Shown piece by piece: positions 53,114 through 62,330 of a stretch of DNA of 64,000 nucleotides. The number at the start of each line of letters is the position of its first letter. Position 1 is the stretch's first letter. The translations under genes were made by a program, and so were the position numbers. Source of the stretch: Paludibacter sp. (GTDB lineage: Bacteria; Bacteroidota; Bacteroidia; Bacteroidales; Paludibacteraceae); the NCBI GenBank assembly GCA_019163375.1, contig JAFLKK010000007.1, positions 62,001 through 126,000 of the forward strand. The letters are read 5' to 3'. The notes under the pieces are model-generated. The model was not told where the DNA came from. It did no database searches and worked only from the letters and a program-made list of their open reading frames with translations.

Positions 53114-53542
53114 ATGTACATCGCCTTTAAAGAGTTTCACTCCTATCTTGCCTACATCACATTAGCACTTCTTCTGTTTGCCATCGTCTTCAATACGTAT
53201 TATTGGCTGAAGGGAAGACTGTTTTCCAAAACCAATAAATCAGTGGCCTTATGGGGACTAATAGCTGTTCACACGCAGTTTTTAGCCGGACTGATATTGT
53301 ATTTTCTGTCGCCACTGGGCATAAGTAACTTCTCGGCTGATGCGATGAAAGTTTCCATTACCCGTTTGTATCTCGTAGAACATCCGCTGGTAATGCTGCT
53401 TGCTATTGTGCTGATAACCATTGGATACTCGAAAGCTAACAAAGTAATATCCGCCACCTCGAAATACAAAACGATAGTGATATTCTACTCCATTGGCTTA
53501 TGTTTTATCCTCTCCCGCATCCCCTGGAGCGTTTGGGTGTAA
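53114..53542 (+). CDS. Four-helix membrane protein, cytochrome b-like
   Basis: A 142-residue integral membrane protein with four hydrophobic helices. Histidines lie near the membrane faces: FHSYLAY (His9), AVHTQFLAG (near 53) and VEHPLVMLL (near 90). The closing segment is KYKTIVIFYSIGLCFILSRIPW. The pattern matches a small Bacteroidetes family often labelled cytochrome B, with paired His that could bind heme. No heme-binding proof can be had from sequence alone. It is a lone plus-strand gene next to the sulfur region and ends at a shared bidirectional terminator. Confidence 0.75.
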   Translation: MYIAFKEFHSYLAYITLALLLFAIVFNTYYWLKGRLFSKTNKSVALWGLIAVHTQFLAGLILYFLSPLGISNFSADAMKVSITRLYLVEHPLVMLLAIVLITIGYSKANKVISATSKYKTIVIFYSIGLCFILSRIPWSVWV

Positions 53543-53558
53543 ACCGGTTCAAACAAGT

Positions 53559-53599
53559 AAAAAGAAAGGAAAACGATTCAATCATTTTCCTTTCTTTTT
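53559..53599. terminator. Bidirectional Rho-independent terminator
   Basis: An 18-bp stem with one mismatch (53559-53576 with 53582-53599) and a 5-nt loop, with A5/T5 edges, between the convergent membrane-protein gene and the hybrid regulator gene. Confidence 0.92.
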
Positions 53600-53616
53600 G
53601 TAAAATAAATCAGGGA

Positions 53617-56600
53617 CTACTCTTTCGGCGAATGCTTTTGAGCATATTCCTTGGGCGACATTCCATAAAACTCATGAAATGAATTGGAAAAATGCGACAG
53701 GTTGGAAAAACCGAGTGCATAGGCTAACTCTGATATACCTATTTTTTTTGTAGAGAGCAACTCGGCGGCTTGCTTTAAGCGAATAGATCTGATAAAATCG
53801 CGAGCCGATTGATTTGTCAGTTCCTTCAGCTTACGATGCATATGCACCCTACTCATGCCTACACCGGAAGCGAGCACTTCTACATTCAAATCGGAATCGG
53901 CTATATTCTCATTTATAATCTTCATTATCTTCTCCAATAATATCTGATCAGAAGAGCGGAGCGTAATGGGTTTTATCAATAGTTTATTTTCTTCCGTATC
54001 TGAAGGCTTAACCTCCAGGCGTTCTCTATTCTCAATCAAATTTGCCACCCGTTTTTTTAGTAGGCTTACATTAAATGGTTTGGAGATGTAAGCATCGGCT
54101 CCAATATCATAACTCTCTGCTTTATCCTCGTCGGTAGCCTTAGCTGTGAGAAGGATAATGGGAATATGATTTATGTTTATATTCGATTTTAGTTTCTTAC
54201 ACAATGTAATACCATCCATTTCCGGCATCATCACGTCACTAATTATCAAATTGGGCTTCTCATTCAAAATAAATTCCAATGCATCTTTTCCGTTCGAACA
54301 TTCATAAATTTTATATGTATCCGAAAGTTCTCCTCTGATATATTGCCGTATCTCATCTTCATCTTCCACTATCAACACCCGATAATTTGTCTTCGGTCTT
54401 ACCTTGGTAGGGTCAATATTATTCACAAGCTCATCATATGTTGGTATGTTCTGCGGTGTCAGATTGATGGTAGTCGCTGTTTGCGAAGTGCTATCTGCCG
54501 CCATTTCCAGATCTGTCAAATGTTCACGACCCATAGGTAAACGGATAATAAACTCACTACCCTGACCTTCCCTTCTGTTTCGCGCCGAAAGCACACCATG
54601 TTGTAACTTTACTAAAGACTGAGCCAAATGCAGTCCAATTCCGGTTCCGAAATTCGACTTCGTCTGATCGTTATCAATCTGATAAAAACGTTCAAAAATC
54701 TTTTCAATCTTATTTTCTTCAATACCGATACCAGTATCTGAAACTATAATCTCGAAGTAATTATGCAACGGACCTTCTTCATTTTCATCTACAGCAGTAC
54801 GCAGAGTTACTGCAATCTGCCCATTGTCAGGTGTAAACTTAAACGCATTCGAAAGAATATTTAGCAATACCTTATCAAAATTATTTTGATCAATCCACAC
54901 ATGAAGCGGAGGTTGCGGATGCTCAAACACAAAATCAATATGACGTTTATTGGCCATGTATTCAAAAGTCTGCATCAAGTCATCGATAAATCCAATCAAA
55001 TCTGTCTCACTGAATTTTACAAACATCAAACCCTTATCAATCTTTCTGATATCCATCAACTGATTAATTAACCGAAGAATTCGTTGCGAGTTACGATACA
55101 TCATCTGATAAACCTTTTGTATATCAGAGTCCGTATTTTCAGAAATTAATTTCTCCAATGGACTTATAATCAAGGTCATTGGAGTCCTGATTTCGTGAGA
55201 TATATTAATGAAGAACTGCAACTTAGCCTCGTTAATTTGCTCAGCATGTTCACGTTTCATCATTTCTTGTTTGTGTTTCAACTGATTCAAGGTATACCGT
55301 GATACAGCCCAAACAAACAACCCAAAGAGGATGAGGTACATCAACTTCGCAAATCCCGACAAGTACCAGGGTGGAGAAATGACAATTATAATTTCCTTCT
55401 CGGGCGACATATTATCATGCACATAAGCCATAACTTTCAGTTTATAGGTGCCATAGCTTATGTTGGTGAAATTTATTCGATTAACCCCCTGTTCGGTGTT
55501 CAGCCACTGAGAATTAAGTCCTTCCATTTTATAACGATAATACACACGCTCTGAATTTCCAAAATCAAACGTAGAAAACTCCAAACTGAACATATTATCT
55601 TTATAACTCAGATTAATTGTATTTACATCAGATATAAACCGATCAATAACCTGCTTACCTCCTGATATCTGACCTTTCTTAATAGGCACATCCAGGATAT
55701 ATAATTCTGTTAGATAAACCTTTAATTGCTTTCGCAAATCATTTATCTGCTGAGGATAAAAACTACTCACGCCACTGATACCACCAAAGAACATCTCTCC
55801 ATCCGGAGCATGAAAAACAGCCCCCTTCGAAAATTCATTCCCTTGTAAGCCATCAAAAGCGTAGTGATTCACAAATTTATTTTCGGATACGATTAGCTTT
55901 GAAATACCAAAGTGAGTACTTAACCAGATATTTCCTTTACCATCTTCCAAAATTCCACAAATAACATTGCTGGGCAATCCATCGGACATGGTATATATTC
56001 TCGATTTCTGTGTTTTTTTATCATAACATGCCAGTCCTTCGGTGGTACCTATCCATATATTACCTTTATGATCTTCGGCCATTGCATACACAATATATCC
56101 CGGCAATATATTATTCTTATTCGTAATATTCTCAATTTTATTGGTTTGCGGATTAATTTTACACACTCCTTTAAATGTTCCAATCCAAATAAATCCATCA
56201 CGATCTTCTAATACACAGTTAATACCATCGTTCAGCAGTTTTCCATCATATCCCCCATCAAGTGCGTAGTGTTTTTTATAGTTGAGCGTTTTCAAATCAA
56301 AAGAATATAAACCGGCACCGTTCGTTCCTATCCACAAATTCTTTTGCCTATCCTCGGTGATACACATTATTTTGTTGCTCAGAAAATTATTTCCGATGCT
56401 TGGAGGTATCTGATTGTAGTAAGTACAAGCACCAGTTGTCTTATTGAATTTCGAAAGCCCATTCAGGTAGGAACCCAACCAAATATCTTTGTTGCTATCC
56501 TGAAACATGCACATAATCGTGCTTGAAACGGAATTGGGTGTGGTCTGCGAGTAATGCCTTACGCCTCCTCCTTTTTCTACACCATAAATCCCATCGTTAT

Positions 56601-57714
56601 CCGTACCAACCCAAACGACATTATCATTGTCTTTCAGGATCGACATAACACAACTGGAACCAATCACATTTCTATTGAATGATTTATACCCAAGAATGGA
56701 GAATTTATTGGGGTTATTGGGAGCAAAATAAACGCCCTTTTGAAAAATACCTGTCCACAGATTCCCGGCTTTATCCTGCAAAATAGAGTGTACCTTCATC
56801 CGCGAAAAATCGAACAAGGAGGATTGCATTTCGAGGTTCTGAAGCATATTCGTTTTTTCATTGTATATCTTCATACCCATACCATCAGTTCCTACCAATA
56901 GGTGCTTTTGCTTGTCTACAAATAAACATTTAATCGGTAAGCCCTGATGCGAATCAGGATAAATAATCTGATCAAACTTATTTGCCGCTCTATTAAAGCT
57001 AAAAAGACCGGAGGTAAGTGTACCTACGAATATAGTTCCTTTGTGATCCTCACAAATAGCTGATGTAAGATTACTCCCTATTTTGCCCGGAGAAGTATAT
57101 TTGGTAAGTTTCTTTGTTGTAGGGGAGTATCTGTTCAGGCCCTTATCGTCGGTCAAAATCCAAAAATCACGCCTTGAATCTTGAAATACGGCAACAAGAG
57201 AATTACTGGAGAGCAATTTTGAGAAGTTGGTGTTAATCTGATACTTCTCTTTATTTGTATTAATAATGATTAAGCCTTGCTCGGTGGTTATCCATATTTG
57301 GTGTGTATTTGTTTCAATAATGGAGGATATATGAGGCTCAATAGCAACTCCATCTTTCGTAATTTTCACCTCTTCAAAAGTATCTTCGGCTCTGTTATAA
57401 AGCATCAATCCATTGATACATCCAACCCAGAAACGACCCATTGAATCTTCAAAGAGCGTGCGAACGTAATTGTTTTTTATCGTTTTAGGATTGCCTTTAA
57501 TATTTTTATAAATAGTGAATTTCACCCCATCAAACTTATTTAATCCGTCTTCTGTGGCTATCCAAATATAATTACGTTTATCCTGATAGATTGTATTTAT
57601 AAGGCTATTAGACAATTCTTTGTCTGTTGAGTAGAAAGTTCCGGTTTGAGCTGCGACTTGCACATACAAAGCAGAAAGTATACAAAACGAAAAGATTTTT
57701 GTGCGCTTCATCAT
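53617..57714 (-). CDS. Hybrid two-component system regulator (propeller sensor, kinase, receiver, AraC-type HTH)
   Basis: A 1365-residue one-protein signalling system. After a signal peptide (ending near VAAQ), Reg_prop repeats form a large periplasmic propeller sensor (about 25-680; repeats such as ILEDGKGNIWLSTHFGISKL). A Y_Y_Y domain (about 690-770), a single membrane helix (near 780-800), HisKA with NISHEIRTPMTLIISPLEKL, and an ATPase domain with DNGQIAV and FGTGIGLHLAQSLV follow. Next come a receiver (VLIVEDEDEIRQYI; phospho-Asp in ISDVMMPEMDG; Lys in SKPFN) and an AraC HTH (LAYALGFSNLSHFSNSFHEF). All key residues are intact. Such proteins usually control a neighbouring polysaccharide locus, but none is adjacent. 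Confidence 0.95.
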   Translation of the reverse strand: MMKRTKIFSFCILSALYVQVAAQTGTFYSTDKELSNSLINTIYQDKRNYIWIATEDGLNKFDGVKFTIYKNIKGNPKTIKNNYVRTLFEDSMGRFWVGCINGLMLYNRAEDTFEEVKITKDGVAIEPHISSIIETNTHQIWITTEQGLIIINTNKEKYQINTNFSKLLSSNSLVAVFQDSRRDFWILTDDKGLNRYSPTTKKLTKYTSPGKIGSNLTSAICEDHKGTIFVGTLTSGLFSFNRAANKFDQIIYPDSHQGLPIKCLFVDKQKHLLVGTDGMGMKIYNEKTNMLQNLEMQSSLFDFSRMKVHSILQDKAGNLWTGIFQKGVYFAPNNPNKFSILGYKSFNRNVIGSSCVMSILKDNDNVVWVGTDNDGIYGVEKGGGVRHYSQTTPNSVSSTIMCMFQDSNKDIWLGSYLNGLSKFNKTTGACTYYNQIPPSIGNNFLSNKIMCITEDRQKNLWIGTNGAGLYSFDLKTLNYKKHYALDGGYDGKLLNDGINCVLEDRDGFIWIGTFKGVCKINPQTNKIENITNKNNILPGYIVYAMAEDHKGNIWIGTTEGLACYDKKTQKSRIYTMSDGLPSNVICGILEDGKGNIWLSTHFGISKLIVSENKFVNHYAFDGLQGNEFSKGAVFHAPDGEMFFGGISGVSSFYPQQINDLRKQLKVYLTELYILDVPIKKGQISGGKQVIDRFISDVNTINLSYKDNMFSLEFSTFDFGNSERVYYRYKMEGLNSQWLNTEQGVNRINFTNISYGTYKLKVMAYVHDNMSPEKEIIIVISPPWYLSGFAKLMYLILFGLFVWAVSRYTLNQLKHKQEMMKREHAEQINEAKLQFFINISHEIRTPMTLIISPLEKLISENTDSDIQKVYQMMYRNSQRILRLINQLMDIRKIDKGLMFVKFSETDLIGFIDDLMQTFEYMANKRHIDFVFEHPQPPLHVWIDQNNFDKVLLNILSNAFKFTPDNGQIAVTLRTAVDENEEGPLHNYFEIIVSDTGIGIEENKIEKIFERFYQIDNDQTKSNFGTGIGLHLAQSLVKLQHGVLSARNRREGQGSEFIIRLPMGREHLTDLEMAADSTSQTATTINLTPQNIPTYDELVNNIDPTKVRPKTNYRVLIVEDEDEIRQYIRGELSDTYKIYECSNGKDALEFILNEKPNLIISDVMMPEMDGITLCKKLKSNININHIPIILLTAKATDEDKAESYDIGADAYISKPFNVSLLKKRVANLIENRERLEVKPSDTEENKLLIKPITLRSSDQILLEKIMKIINENIADSDLNVEVLASGVGMSRVHMHRKLKELTNQSARDFIRSIRLKQAAELLSTKKIGISELAYALGFSNLSHFSNSFHEFYGMSPKEYAQKHSPKE

Positions 57715-57755
57715 AATTCAATTATAGCATTTTATCAAAGGTCGATAATCTGAGA

Positions 57756-57764
57756 GCAAAAATA
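57756..57764 (-). promoter_or_regulatory. -7 box of the hybrid regulator gene
   Basis: TATTTTTGC on the minus strand, 42 bp upstream of the ATG. No good -33 element at the right distance. Confidence 0.5.
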
Positions 57765-58100
57765 CTAAAATAAAAAACAATTACAGACTATATTTTTCGT
57801 ATAAAATTACAATTATCCATATATTGTAATGATTTTCAAAACAGCAGTCAAACAATGTTAAATCAAACGAATAAATATGTCGGTATTTGACTGAGCTAAA
57901 CCATAGATAAAGAGCACATAAACAACTTACAAACAGAAATATAAATTGCAATTCATCAATCCAGAAACAACAAATAAACTGGGATGTGGGTATGCTAACT
58001 TTATCACACAAAATAAAGGGATATAAGCTGTCATTTAAAAGAGACAGAACAGTTTTTAAATGTTTCGGATATTTTTTGAAATGTCTCTTTTGTTCTAACA
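57765..58100. other. Spacer between the hybrid regulator and the ATP synthase operon
   Basis: About 335 bp, AT-rich. It holds a 106-codon minus-strand frame (57781-58101) rich in Cys, Phe and Ile that ends against the atp terminator; composition and position argue against a gene. No repeat or known motif is seen. Confidence 0.5.
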
Positions 58101-58136
58101 AAAAAAATCCACCGATTATTAAACCGGTGGATTTTT
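58101..58136 (-). terminator. Terminator of the ATP synthase operon
   Basis: The stem ATCCACCG/CGGTGGAT, extended by A-T pairs (58103-58114 with 58125-58136), has a 10-nt loop; on the minus strand a T-run follows. It lies 19 bp past the atpG stop. Confidence 0.9.
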
Positions 58137-58154
58137 ATATGATTCTTTTAGAGC

Positions 58155-59015
58155 TTATTTAAATGATCCGCCCAAAATATCGAGTAATTCATTCGTGATA
58201 GCCTGTTGACGGGATTTGTTGTAAAGCAATGATAACTCTTGCAGAATATCGTCAGCATTATCAGTGGCTATCTGCATAGCCATAGTACGCGCTGCATGCT
58301 CAGAAGCGTTAGCATCAAGAAGGGCAGTATATATTTTCAGTCGCAACACTTTCGGAATCAATTCTTCCATCAACGTTACTCTGTCCGGCTCTACAATATA
58401 ATCGAGAGCTACAGCGCCTTTTGCAGGCGCAGCAAGCTGAATAGGTAAAAGCGTCTCCGAAACAAGCACCTGCGAACTCTTACTTTTGAAATGGTGATAA
58501 ATCAATTCTACTTTATCAATATCTTTATTCAAAAACAATTGCATCAAATTATCGGCCAAATCAAGTGCTTCAGCGTAAGTAGGTTTGTCAGCCATCGATT
58601 CGTAATTGGCATGAGGCTCAAAACCGAGTTTATGACTGGCTTTGGCAACCTTTTTACCTACCGGAAAAACCAATATATGCTCATGACCTAACTGACGATA
58701 CTGCTCAAGTGTTTGAGAAAAGCGCTTCACTACATTCGAGTTATATCCACCACAAAGACTTGAGTTAGACGCAAAAACCACAATAGCCACGCGCTTCACA
58801 TCCCTAACCTCAGCAAATACAGTTGTACTTTCGGTATCTGAACTCAAAAAGCTGTTCAACAATCCATTCAATCGTTGCTCGTAAGGGAAAAAATTCTCTA
58901 TCGTCTTTTGCGCCTTACGCAGTTTAGCCGAAGACACCATCTTCATAGCAGATGTGATCTTCTGAGTCGACTTAACCGACTGAATACGTGATTTTATTTC
59001 CTTTAATGAAGCCAT
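58155..59015 (-). CDS. atpG: ATP synthase F1 subunit gamma
   Basis: Central rotor shaft of F1. 286 residues. The N-terminal coiled-coil strand ASLKEIKSRIQSVKSTQKIT and the C-terminal helix with the signature TDNADDILQELSLLYNKSRQQAI (in parts) are both present, ending ITNELLDILGG. The middle Rossmann-like domain (IVVFASNSSLCGGYNS) is normal. It is the last gene of the operon, in the typical Bacteroidetes order where atpD and atpC come first, 86 bp after atpA in a gap of AT-rich repeats. Confidence 0.97.
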   Translation of the reverse strand: MASLKEIKSRIQSVKSTQKITSAMKMVSSAKLRKAQKTIENFFPYEQRLNGLLNSFLSSDTESTTVFAEVRDVKRVAIVVFASNSSLCGGYNSNVVKRFSQTLEQYRQLGHEHILVFPVGKKVAKASHKLGFEPHANYESMADKPTYAEALDLADNLMQLFLNKDIDKVELIYHHFKSKSSQVLVSETLLPIQLAAPAKGAVALDYIVEPDRVTLMEELIPKVLRLKIYTALLDANASEHAARTMAMQIATDNADDILQELSLLYNKSRQQAITNELLDILGGSFK

Positions 59016-59060
59016 AATTCAATTGATAATTCATAATTGATAATTCATAATTCATAATTA
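59016..59060. repeat. AT-rich tandem-like spacer repeat
   Basis: Overlapping copies of ATAATTCATAATT fill the atpA-atpG spacer. Related runs occur at about 8995-9030, 32563-32590, 34975-35012 and 60701-60790. All lie in gaps, not genes. Confidence 0.6.
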
Positions 59061-59101
59061 CAAACCAGCAATCTTTACTTTAAACTGACATTTGTTCACT
59101 G

Positions 59102-60694
59102 CTATGCATTTACTGCCACGCGTTTTGCAACTTCGGCAGCTACTTTTTCGATAATTGCAGTTACATCGTCGTTAATAACACCTTTCTTAAGCACATCCAA
59201 TACATCAGCCTGGTGAGATAATTCAAGCACCATCAGAAATTCTTTTTCAAAATCCTGTACCTTGTTAATTGGCACATTTGAAAGTAGACCATTAGTTCCG
59301 CAATACAACACAGCCACTTGTTTTTCAACAGCCATTGGCTCGTGCAATGCTTGTACCAACAAACGGGTATTTTTTTGTCCTTTATCAATGGTCATAGCAG
59401 TTACCGGATCCATATCGCCACCAAATTTGGTAAATGCTTCCAATTCGCGGAATTGAGCCTGATCCATTTTTAAGGTTCCTGCCACTTTTTTCATGGCTTT
59501 AATCTGAGCATTACCACCTACACGCGATACCGAAATACCCACGTTGATAGCCGGACGGTTACCTTGATTAAACAAATCAGTATCAAGGAAAATCTGACCA
59601 TCGGTAATCGAAATTACATTGGTCGGGATATATGCTGATACGTCACCTGCCTGAGTTTCAATAATCGGCAGTGCAGTAAGCGAACCACCCCCTTTTACTT
59701 TTCCTTTCAAACTTTCCGGTAAATCGTTCATTTGCGCAGCTACCTCGGGCTGTGAAATAACACGGGCTGCACGCTCTAATAAACGTGAGTGAAGGTAGAA
59801 AATATCACCCGGATAAGCTTCACGACCTGAAGGACGACGAAGAATCAAAGATACTTCGCGATAAGCAACGGCTTGTTTCGATAAATCATCGTAAACAACC
59901 AAAGCATGACGACCGGTATCGCGGAAATATTCTCCAATGGCTGCACCGGCAAATGGTGCAAAATATTGTAAAGCAGCAGGCTCAGCAGCATTAGCAGCCA
60001 CAACTACAGTATAGTCCATAGCTCCTGCTTCTTGTAATGTGTTTACGATAGAGGCTACTGTAGAACCTTTTTGTCCGATAGCAACATAAATACAATAAAC
60101 AGGATCACCAGCTTCGAAATTAGATCGTTGATTGATGATTGCATCAACAGCAATACTGGTTTTACCGGTTTGACGGTCGCCAATGATCAACTCACGTTGT
60201 CCGCGCCCAATCGGAATCATTGCATCAACAGATTTCAAACCTGTTTGCAAAGGTTGATTTACCGGTTGTCTGAAAATAACACCGGGCGCCTTACGTTCCA
60301 AAGGCATTTCCAGCATTTCGCCTTCAATTTTACCTTTTCCATCCAATGGTTCACCCAGCGGATTGATAACGCGGCCAAGCATAGCTTCGCTCACCTGAAT
60401 AGACGCAACACGTTTGGTTCGTTTCACCGTATCGCCTTCTTTAATCTGGCTACTTGGACCAAGTAAAACAGCACCAACGTTGTCCTCTTCCAAGTTCATC
60501 ACGATGGCTTTAATACCGTTTTCGAAAACCAATAACTCATTGGCTTCAGCATTTCTAAGACCATAGATACGAACTACTCCGTCGCTGACTTGCAACACTG
60601 TTCCCACTTCGTCGAATTGGACACTGGTGTCAATTCCTTCAAGTTGCAACCTAAGCATTTCGGAAACTTCGCTTACCTTTATATTATCAGACAT
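59102..60694 (-). CDS. atpA: ATP synthase F1 subunit alpha
   Basis: Non-catalytic nucleotide-binding subunit of F1. 530 residues. The Walker A loop is [15 protein letters not shown] (about 169-183), Walker B-like [15 protein letters not shown], the alpha/beta signature [14 protein letters not shown], and the adenine-region Arg lies in that segment. The N-terminal beta-barrel (about 25-95) and C-terminal helical bundle are complete. The N-terminus ([17 protein letters not shown]) fits the family. It lies between atpH and atpG, with AT-rich spacers on both sides. Confidence 0.98.
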   Translation of the reverse strand: MSDNIKVSEVSEMLRLQLEGIDTSVQFDEVGTVLQVSDGVVRIYGLRNAEANELLVFENGIKAIVMNLEEDNVGAVLLGPSSQIKEGDTVKRTKRVASIQVSEAMLGRVINPLGEPLDGKGKIEGEMLEMPLERKAPGVIFRQPVNQPLQTGLKSVDAMIPIGRGQRELIIGDRQTGKTSIAVDAIINQRSNFEAGDPVYCIYVAIGQKGSTVASIVNTLQEAGAMDYTVVVAANAAEPAALQYFAPFAGAAIGEYFRDTGRHALVVYDDLSKQAVAYREVSLILRRPSGREAYPGDIFYLHSRLLERAARVISQPEVAAQMNDLPESLKGKVKGGGSLTALPIIETQAGDVSAYIPTNVISITDGQIFLDTDLFNQGNRPAINVGISVSRVGGNAQIKAMKKVAGTLKMDQAQFRELEAFTKFGGDMDPVTAMTIDKGQKNTRLLVQALHEPMAVEKQVAVLYCGTNGLLSNVPINKVQDFEKEFLMVLELSHQADVLDVLKKGVINDDVTAIIEKVAAEVAKRVAVNA

Positions 60695-60792
60695 CTCTTT
60701 TTTAATTAATAATTAATAATTCGTAATTCATAATTAACTGACAAAAAGACAATTATAAATTATTCATTGTGCAGAATGCATTATGAATTGAA

Positions 60793-61347
60793 TTACAACA
60801 TTGTTTTATTTTTCTCAATATATTCGTTCTTAATACGTTGTAATTGGCCGTGGAGACTGGCATCCCAACGAACAAAATCAACTTCCAACTGAAAACCACC
60901 GAGTATCGACGGATTAATAACCTTTTCAATTTCAACTGTTCCACCCGTGGCAGATTGCATCATTGTCAACAATCGTTTTTCAACGCCAGATTCTACTGCC
61001 GTTGCAGTAACAAGCTTTCCTGAGTGGATATTGTTTTCTTTGCGGTATAAATCAATATACTTCAATGCTACTGCCAATAAATGAATTTCACGTTTATTTT
61101 CCAATAGCACATCAATAAATCGTTCAAACGATTTACTCACACCACCACCTGCAGCCAACAGAATAGTCTTCCGCTTTTCACTTAGTGCCAATACAGGATT
61201 ATCAAGAGCAACTCTCAATTCGGGGAACTGAAAGTAACTTTGCACTATTCCTTTTGCTTCGGCATACACCTGCACCGTAGAGTTGCTTTGATTCGCAAAT
61301 CCAAGTAAAGCAGTTGCGTACCGAGCCGCAATTAATCCATTATTCAT
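60793..61347 (-). CDS. atpH: ATP synthase F1 subunit delta
   Basis: Peripheral-stalk subunit that ties F1 to subunit b. 184 residues. The N-terminal helical bundle begins LIAARYATALLGFANQ, and the C-terminal domain carries the family pattern NPSILGGFQLEVDFVRWDASLHGQL. Sequence conservation in this family is low, but position between atpF (6 bp away) and atpA confirms the call. Confidence 0.95.
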   Translation of the reverse strand: MNNGLIAARYATALLGFANQSNSTVQVYAEAKGIVQSYFQFPELRVALDNPVLALSEKRKTILLAAGGGVSKSFERFIDVLLENKREIHLLAVALKYIDLYRKENNIHSGKLVTATAVESGVEKRLLTMMQSATGGTVEIEKVINPSILGGFQLEVDFVRWDASLHGQLQRIKNEYIEKNKTML

Positions 61348-61353
61348 GACAAA

Positions 61354-61854
61354 TTATGATTTAGAAATGTTGATCTCGTCAAGCAAGCGATTAATCATAT
61401 CCATTTGCTCACCTTTTTTCTCCAGTTTTTCACGCAACACACGTTCGGCAATGTCCACCGATAATTCGGCAACCTGACGACGAATATCACGGATAGCATC
61501 TTCTTTTTCGATAAGAATTTGCTTTCTGGCTTCATCAATCATTTTTTGTCCTTCTGATTGTGCTCTGTCTTTGGCGTCTTTGATCAACAAATCACGCGTT
61601 TGGGTAGCTTCGTTGAGGATTTGAACCTGCTCACGACGAGCATTGTCCACAATTGCTTCACCTGCCGCTTTCACCTTGTCCATTTCTATATACGCCTGTT
61701 TGGCTATAAGTAATGACTCATCGATGTAAGTTTTGCGACTTTCCACCATATTGATAATGACTGGAAAACCGAATTTGACAAGAATGAAAGCAACAATCCC
61801 GAAAGAAAGTAACATCCAAAACAAGAGACCTGTTTCAGGCAATAGTAATGACAT
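61354..61854 (-). CDS. atpF: ATP synthase F0 subunit b
   Basis: Membrane-anchored stator subunit. 166 residues. A single hydrophobic helix (about 5-28; GLLFWMLLSFGIVAFILVKF) is followed by a long charged helix typical of subunit b (VESRKTYIDESLLIAKQAYIE ... QMDMINRLLDEINISKS in parts). It lies 6 bp before atpH and 91 bp after atpE; a hairpin occupies that larger gap. Confidence 0.96.
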   Translation of the reverse strand: MSLLLPETGLLFWMLLSFGIVAFILVKFGFPVIINMVESRKTYIDESLLIAKQAYIEMDKVKAAGEAIVDNARREQVQILNEATQTRDLLIKDAKDRAQSEGQKMIDEARKQILIEKEDAIRDIRRQVAELSVDIAERVLREKLEKKGEQMDMINRLLDEINISKS

Positions 61855-61910
61855 AATTGTATAAATTTACGATTGGCAATTAAAAATTGACAACTAATTT
61901 AAGAAACAAA

Positions 61911-61947
61911 GACTTGGGTCTCAACATCAGACCCCGGTCTTTTTTTT
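61911..61947. other. Hairpin in the atpE-atpF intercistronic gap
   Basis: An 11-bp stem with one mismatch and a G-U pair (61911-61921 with 61929-61939) and a 7-nt loop, directly after the atpE stop. On the minus strand, the sense of the operon, it is followed by a weak U-rich run (TTTGTTTCTT); on the plus strand by T8. It may stop part of the transcripts or shield the atpE mRNA 3' end. Confidence 0.7.
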
Positions 61948-62194
61948 AGAGAATAAAGCCACAAACTACGATAGCAAATAAAGCAGCACCTTCAACAAGG
62001 GCAGCAGCAATAATCATGGCCATACGAATGTCGCCACCAGCTTCAGGTTGACGAGCAATTCCGTCCATTGCCGATCCACCAATTCTGCCAATACCTAAAC
62101 CTGCACCAATAGCAGCAAGACCTGCTCCTAAACCTGCACCTAATTTTGCTAAACCTGCACCAGCAGCTGCTTGTAATAAAATTGTTAGTAACAT
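61946..62194 (-). CDS. atpE: ATP synthase F0 subunit c
   Basis: Rotor-ring proteolipid, two transmembrane helices. 82 residues. Helix 1 is Gly/Ala-rich (GLAKLGAGLGAGLAAIGAG), the polar loop has RQPEAGGDIR, and helix 2 carries the ion-binding carboxylate Glu68 in ALVEGAALFAIVV. The residue after Glu is Gly rather than Ser/Thr, and a Gln at the helix-1 site is not seen, so the sodium-coordination signature is missing and proton coupling is the more likely reading. It lies 136 bp after atpB. Confidence 0.96.
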   Translation of the reverse strand: MLLTILLQAAAGAGLAKLGAGLGAGLAAIGAGLGIGRIGGSAMDGIARQPEAGGDIRMAMIIAAALVEGAALFAIVVCGFIL

Positions 62195-62330
62195 AACTTT
62201 TTGATTTATTTATGACCTTACATCCATCGGCTGATAGACATGAAGACCAAGTTTATAATTATTTATTTTTATATATTATTCATTTAAACATTCGCATCCA
62301 AAAAATCTCGTAAGGGATGTTAGCCGGCTC

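Noticed and set aside
57781-58101. 106-codon minus-strand frame between the atp operon and the hybrid regulator
   Set aside because: It starts inside the atp terminator, has atypical Cys/Phe/Ile-rich composition and no recognisable family.
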